DNA from: Haplomitrium mnioides
Lineage: Eukaryota; Marchantiophyta; Haplomitriopsida; Calobryales
Assembly (NCBI GenBank): GCA_049999725.1
Contig: JBNGIS010020156.1
Location: forward strand, 1-23,361
Direction of reading: 5' to 3'
DNA length: 23,361 bases
This document shows positions 21,001-23,361 of this stretch, piece by piece. The notes under the pieces are model-generated. The model had not been told where the DNA came from. It was given only the letters and a program-made list of their open reading frames with translations, and made no database searches. The first letter of the stretch is position 1, and each line of letters opens with the position of its first letter. The translations under genes and the position numbers were made by a program.

Positions 21001-21540
21001 TTTTTTTCTCATCTTGTCTCTTTGGCTTGGCTGTAGCTTAAGTTTAACATTAGTTAATTAATATTTTGCTCTTATTTACTAACCTAAAGAAATTTTCATA
21101 CACCACAAAAACACAAAACATGTATTTGCATAATTTTACAATACACACACAACCTTAACGTACAAATGCCGTTTTTTCTTCTTTTTTTCATGTTGAAGCA
21201 ATGTTCTTCCATTTTGGGTTATTCGAGTTGTTGTTGTTGTCAGATCCATTTCTTGACCTGACTAGTACTTGTGATTCAGAAGACACGTGCTATTCTTACG
21301 ATTGTATTTCTAGATCCTAAAGAATCTTTTCTACTTTAAATTTAATAAAAAAGTCTTTTAACTAAATCCTAGAAAAGTCTTTTAATTGAATCTTTAAGAA
21401 GTCTTTCGTCCTTCTGTTTGGACAGTGTCCGTCGTTCGTAATTTCTGCTCTTTGCATGCTTGATTTCTTCCTTTTCTTTTCTTTCTTCCTCCTTTGCCTC
21501 TCCTTGAGTGCATCGTTATCTCCCATCATGGACCTTAACA
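18093..21540 (-). repeat. Gypsy-2 5' LTR, about 3.45 kb
   Basis: In plus orientation it starts TGTTAGG next to the primer-binding site and ends CCTTAACA, a near-perfect terminal inverted repeat. The right half (19861-21540) matches the 3' LTR remnant. The left half (18093-19860) is unique in this window, because its partner lies beyond the left edge. Inside I see no credible gene: short frames in 18790-19700 show no motifs. A GC-richer, stop-poor patch at about 19380-19700 could be captured sequence but I cannot identify it. The 21345-21410 tandem repeat, a TTG run at about 21225 and a pyrimidine tract at about 21464-21506 are shared with the other copy. At about 3.4 kb it is long for a plant LTR. 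Confidence 0.85.
21345..21410. repeat. Tandem AAAAGTCTTTTAA-type repeat in Gypsy-2 5' LTR
   Basis: The counterpart of 9258-9322, with about three units and a few substitutions. Conserved position in both LTRs shows it was part of the element when it inserted. Confidence 0.7.
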
Positions 21541-22536
21541 AACAAGCAAAAACCTCATCAGTTTCTAGAATATACGACAAAACGGTTTTCACATTCAAAT
21601 CGGATCTTTTTAGGACATTGAAGTCCTTTATATCATGAGTTCAACAGCAACAAGTTCGACATACAAGAATCATTCTCACTATCACCACCTAGACTATACA
21701 CTACCAACATTTGTTCATATCATATCTCCACGAAACCGGTCTCTATAGCTCTCACATGGCACAACTGCCTAGGGCATCCGGGCTAAGACATGTTCTACCA
21801 CATCAAAAATGATAGCAAATGCATACCATAGATCATGCACCCACTGCCATTGGATAACCCATGCTTAGCATGCGCACAAGGCAAACTGAGAATTGAACCT
21901 TCTCACGACAAAACAACAATCACAATTCCTTGATTCCTCAAGAGAATCCACGCTAATGTCTGTGGAACTATCCATCCACCTTCGGGATCATTCCGATACT
22001 TCTTGGTCACCATTGATGTATCATCCAAATGGTCAGAGATATCCCTCCATACGACCAAAAACATGGTCTTCTCGAAGTTGCTATCCCAAATTTTGAAACT
22101 CTCAGCACAATTCTCTGATTACCCAATCAGAAATCTAAGAGTGGACAATGCCGGAAAATTCTCTTCACAAACTTTTGATGATTTTTGCACATTTGCCAGC
22201 ATACATATACAATATTCAGTTCCAGATGTACACTTTCAAAATGGCATTGCAGAATCTGATATTAAGAGAATACAACTCATAGCAAGACCATTACTTATGA
22301 ATTCAAACCTCCCTACCACAACATGGGGATATGGAGTCATGCACGTTGCATCTCTACTGCACTACAGACCATCTGCATTCAATCAGAATTCCCCACACCA
22401 ACTTGTAGATGGAATTCCTGTAGATATATCGCACCTACGCACATTTGGCTGCCTCGTCCTTGTCTCAATCTTAGAGCCACATCAAACAAAGATTCCTAGG
22501 ACCACAACGTCAAAAAGACATATATATCGGTTTTGA
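21541..22536 (+). pseudogene. Copia GAG-pre-integrase and integrase (stop-interrupted)
   Basis: One frame runs from 21541. The zinc module WHNCLGHPG (21757-21783) ... PCLACAQGK keeps His-His-Cys-Cys. The catalytic triad is intact: Asp in VTIDVSSKW (22015-22017), Asp in RVDNAGKF (22144-22146), Glu in QNGIAESDIKR (22252-22254), with 35 residues between the last two. Then come the copia-typical motifs RPLLMNSNLPTTTWGYGV and SHLRTFGCLV. Four stops: one near 21622, then 21784-21786, 21829-21831 and 21931-21933. A frameshift near 22500-22535 moves the continuation (YIGFESPSI) to another frame. The core itself (about 21934-22500) is open, the best preserved enzyme domain in the window. Confidence 0.93.
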
Positions 22537-23124
22537 ATCTCCTTCTATCATATGATATCTTGAGCCCTCAACCTTTGATGTGTTTAAGTCTCAATTGGCA
22601 AACTGTCAATTCTTTGAAGAATCTTTTCCACATCTGTTACAAGAGGACAAAGATGTACAACCCAAACATGAGGACAATTTAATATGACACCAACACTTGC
22701 CATTAGACTTCGACCAAGGAAACGAGCAATCCGATGCCGAAGTCAGACAACTCCTCTATTTACAACAAAAATTAATCAAAATGCTTGATGTAATTAACAA
22801 TGCAACCAACATCACCAAATCACATATTGAAGCTGCCAATCCACCAGCACGACTTCAAAAAGTAGATGCACCTGCCACTGAAATACAACCTAAGGCAAAG
22901 CGTGGCAGACCTAAAGGCTCAAAGAATAAGCCAAAATCACCAACATCATTGCACGGTGCAACAGACAATGATGAAATAACAATTGACTATTCCCTTACCA
23001 TTCAAATATGGGACAGAAACGAGACCCCTATGGATGATCTATTTTCATTCTCAGTGTCACAATCAATAGACAATGACACTTACCTATCAAATTATGTGGT
23101 GGCACTCTTTCCCTTGGAAGAAAG
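22517..23124 (+). pseudogene. Copia integrase C-terminus and AT-hook linker
   Basis: After the frameshift: DIYIGFESPSII-stop-YLEPSTFDVFKS, then FFEESFPHLLQED, the usual segment after the integrase core of plant copia elements. Stops are at 22553-22555 and 22685-22687; the second stands where Trp is typical. A coiled stretch follows, then the basic AT-hook-like motif KRGRPKGSKNKPK (about 22898-22940), also characteristic here. It ends with ITIDYSLTIQIWDRNETPMDD, a conserved lead-in to RT. Instead of RT, the sequence jumps to the end of RNase H near 23125. Confidence 0.88.
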
Positions 23125-23202
23125 CATGAGGGTTTTAATAAGACCACACATAAAATAGGATTTGGTAGGACTGACATAGCATATAGTCCTAAAAGTGACT
23201 AA
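23125..23202 (+). pseudogene. Possible copia RNase H C-terminal scrap
   Basis: In a frame different from the linker, HEGFNKTTHKIGFGR ends at a TAA (23200-23202). It resembles the last residues of plant copia polyproteins (the ...HKIGMRR... tail after RNase H). Only about 25 residues remain, so the match is suggestive. Its place just ahead of the polypurine tract supports it. Confidence 0.5.
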
Positions 23203-23223
23203 TTATTAGAAGAAGAATCAGCC

Positions 23224-23232
23224 AATGGGGAG
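23224..23232 (+). other. Copia polypurine tract
   Basis: AATGGGGAG directly precedes TGTTTTATA at 23233. A GGGGAG run followed by TGTT is the usual plant copia tract/LTR junction, so the 3' LTR should begin at 23233. Confidence 0.75.

Positions 23233-23361
<129 letters not shown>

Larger units (their letters stand above)
7783..21540 (-). mobile_element. Gypsy-2: long-LTR Ty3/gypsy retrotransposon, interrupted twice
   Basis: Direct repeats 7783-9452 and 19861-21540 bracket minus-strand gag, protease, RNase H and integrase. The 5' LTR begins, in plus orientation, TGTTAGG at 18093 and ends CCTTAACA at 21540. The primer-binding site lies just inside it. The remaining part of the 3' LTR was displaced beyond the left edge by the Gypsy-1 insertion. 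A solo LTR splits gag. From RNase H to the end of integrase everything is in one frame apart from stops, and Gag to protease is nearly so. The RT core is missing. The right flank is copia sequence, so this element probably inserted into a copia element. Confidence 0.9.

Overview
The window looks like repeat-rich nuclear DNA of a land plant. I found no host gene, tRNA, rRNA, CRISPR array or bacterial-type operon. Almost every base fits a stack of nested, decayed LTR retrotransposons: two Ty3/gypsy elements on the minus strand, one solo LTR and one Ty1/copia element on the plus strand. Plant origin is inferred from the plant-style copia integrase with its following AT-hook linker, the tRNA-Asp-type primer-binding site, the multi-kilobase LTRs and the nesting itself. 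I cannot name the species or a narrower clade.

Layout. (1) Positions 1-7782 hold Gypsy-1 (minus strand). Its 3' LTR is cut by the window's left edge (1-492). A polypurine tract, integrase, RNase H, a gutted reverse transcriptase, protease and a Gag with zinc knuckles follow, and the 5' LTR ends at 7782. (2) Gypsy-1 sits inside the 3' LTR of Gypsy-2 (7783-21540, minus strand). Gypsy-2 has a 3' LTR remnant (7783-9452), integrase, RNase H, a protease with only the first residues of RT, a Gag with a Gln-rich tail, a tRNA-Asp-like primer-binding site (18078-18091) and a 5' LTR of about 3.4 kb (18093-21540). (3) The gag gene of Gypsy-2 is split by a solo LTR of about 2.8 kb (14092-16858) flanked by the perfect 5-bp duplication TGGGC. 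Removing it restores one continuous gag frame. (4) From 21541 the sequence is the interior of a Ty1/copia element: zinc-binding and catalytic integrase, AT-hook linker, a few residues of RNase H, a polypurine tract and the first bases of a 3' LTR that runs into about 62 TA dinucleotides at the window's right edge.

Inferred order of events: copia element, then Gypsy-2 inserted into it, then Gypsy-1 inserted into the Gypsy-2 3' LTR and the solo-LTR family inserted into Gypsy-2 gag. LTR divergence agrees: the Gypsy-2 LTRs look roughly 10% diverged, the Gypsy-1 LTRs differ at 13 of 196 aligned bases.

None of the elements can be autonomous. Each has lost all or the catalytic core of RT by internal deletion, and each carries many stop codons, often where a conserved Trp, Gln or Arg is expected. 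That is the pattern expected from cytosine deamination in methylated transposons. I did not find a convincing new biological system. The points most worth checking are the shared RT loss, the very long LTRs with a diverged cousin family in the same orientation, the Gln/Tyr-rich Gag segment, and a four-unit hairpin-like repeat in the Gypsy-1 leader.
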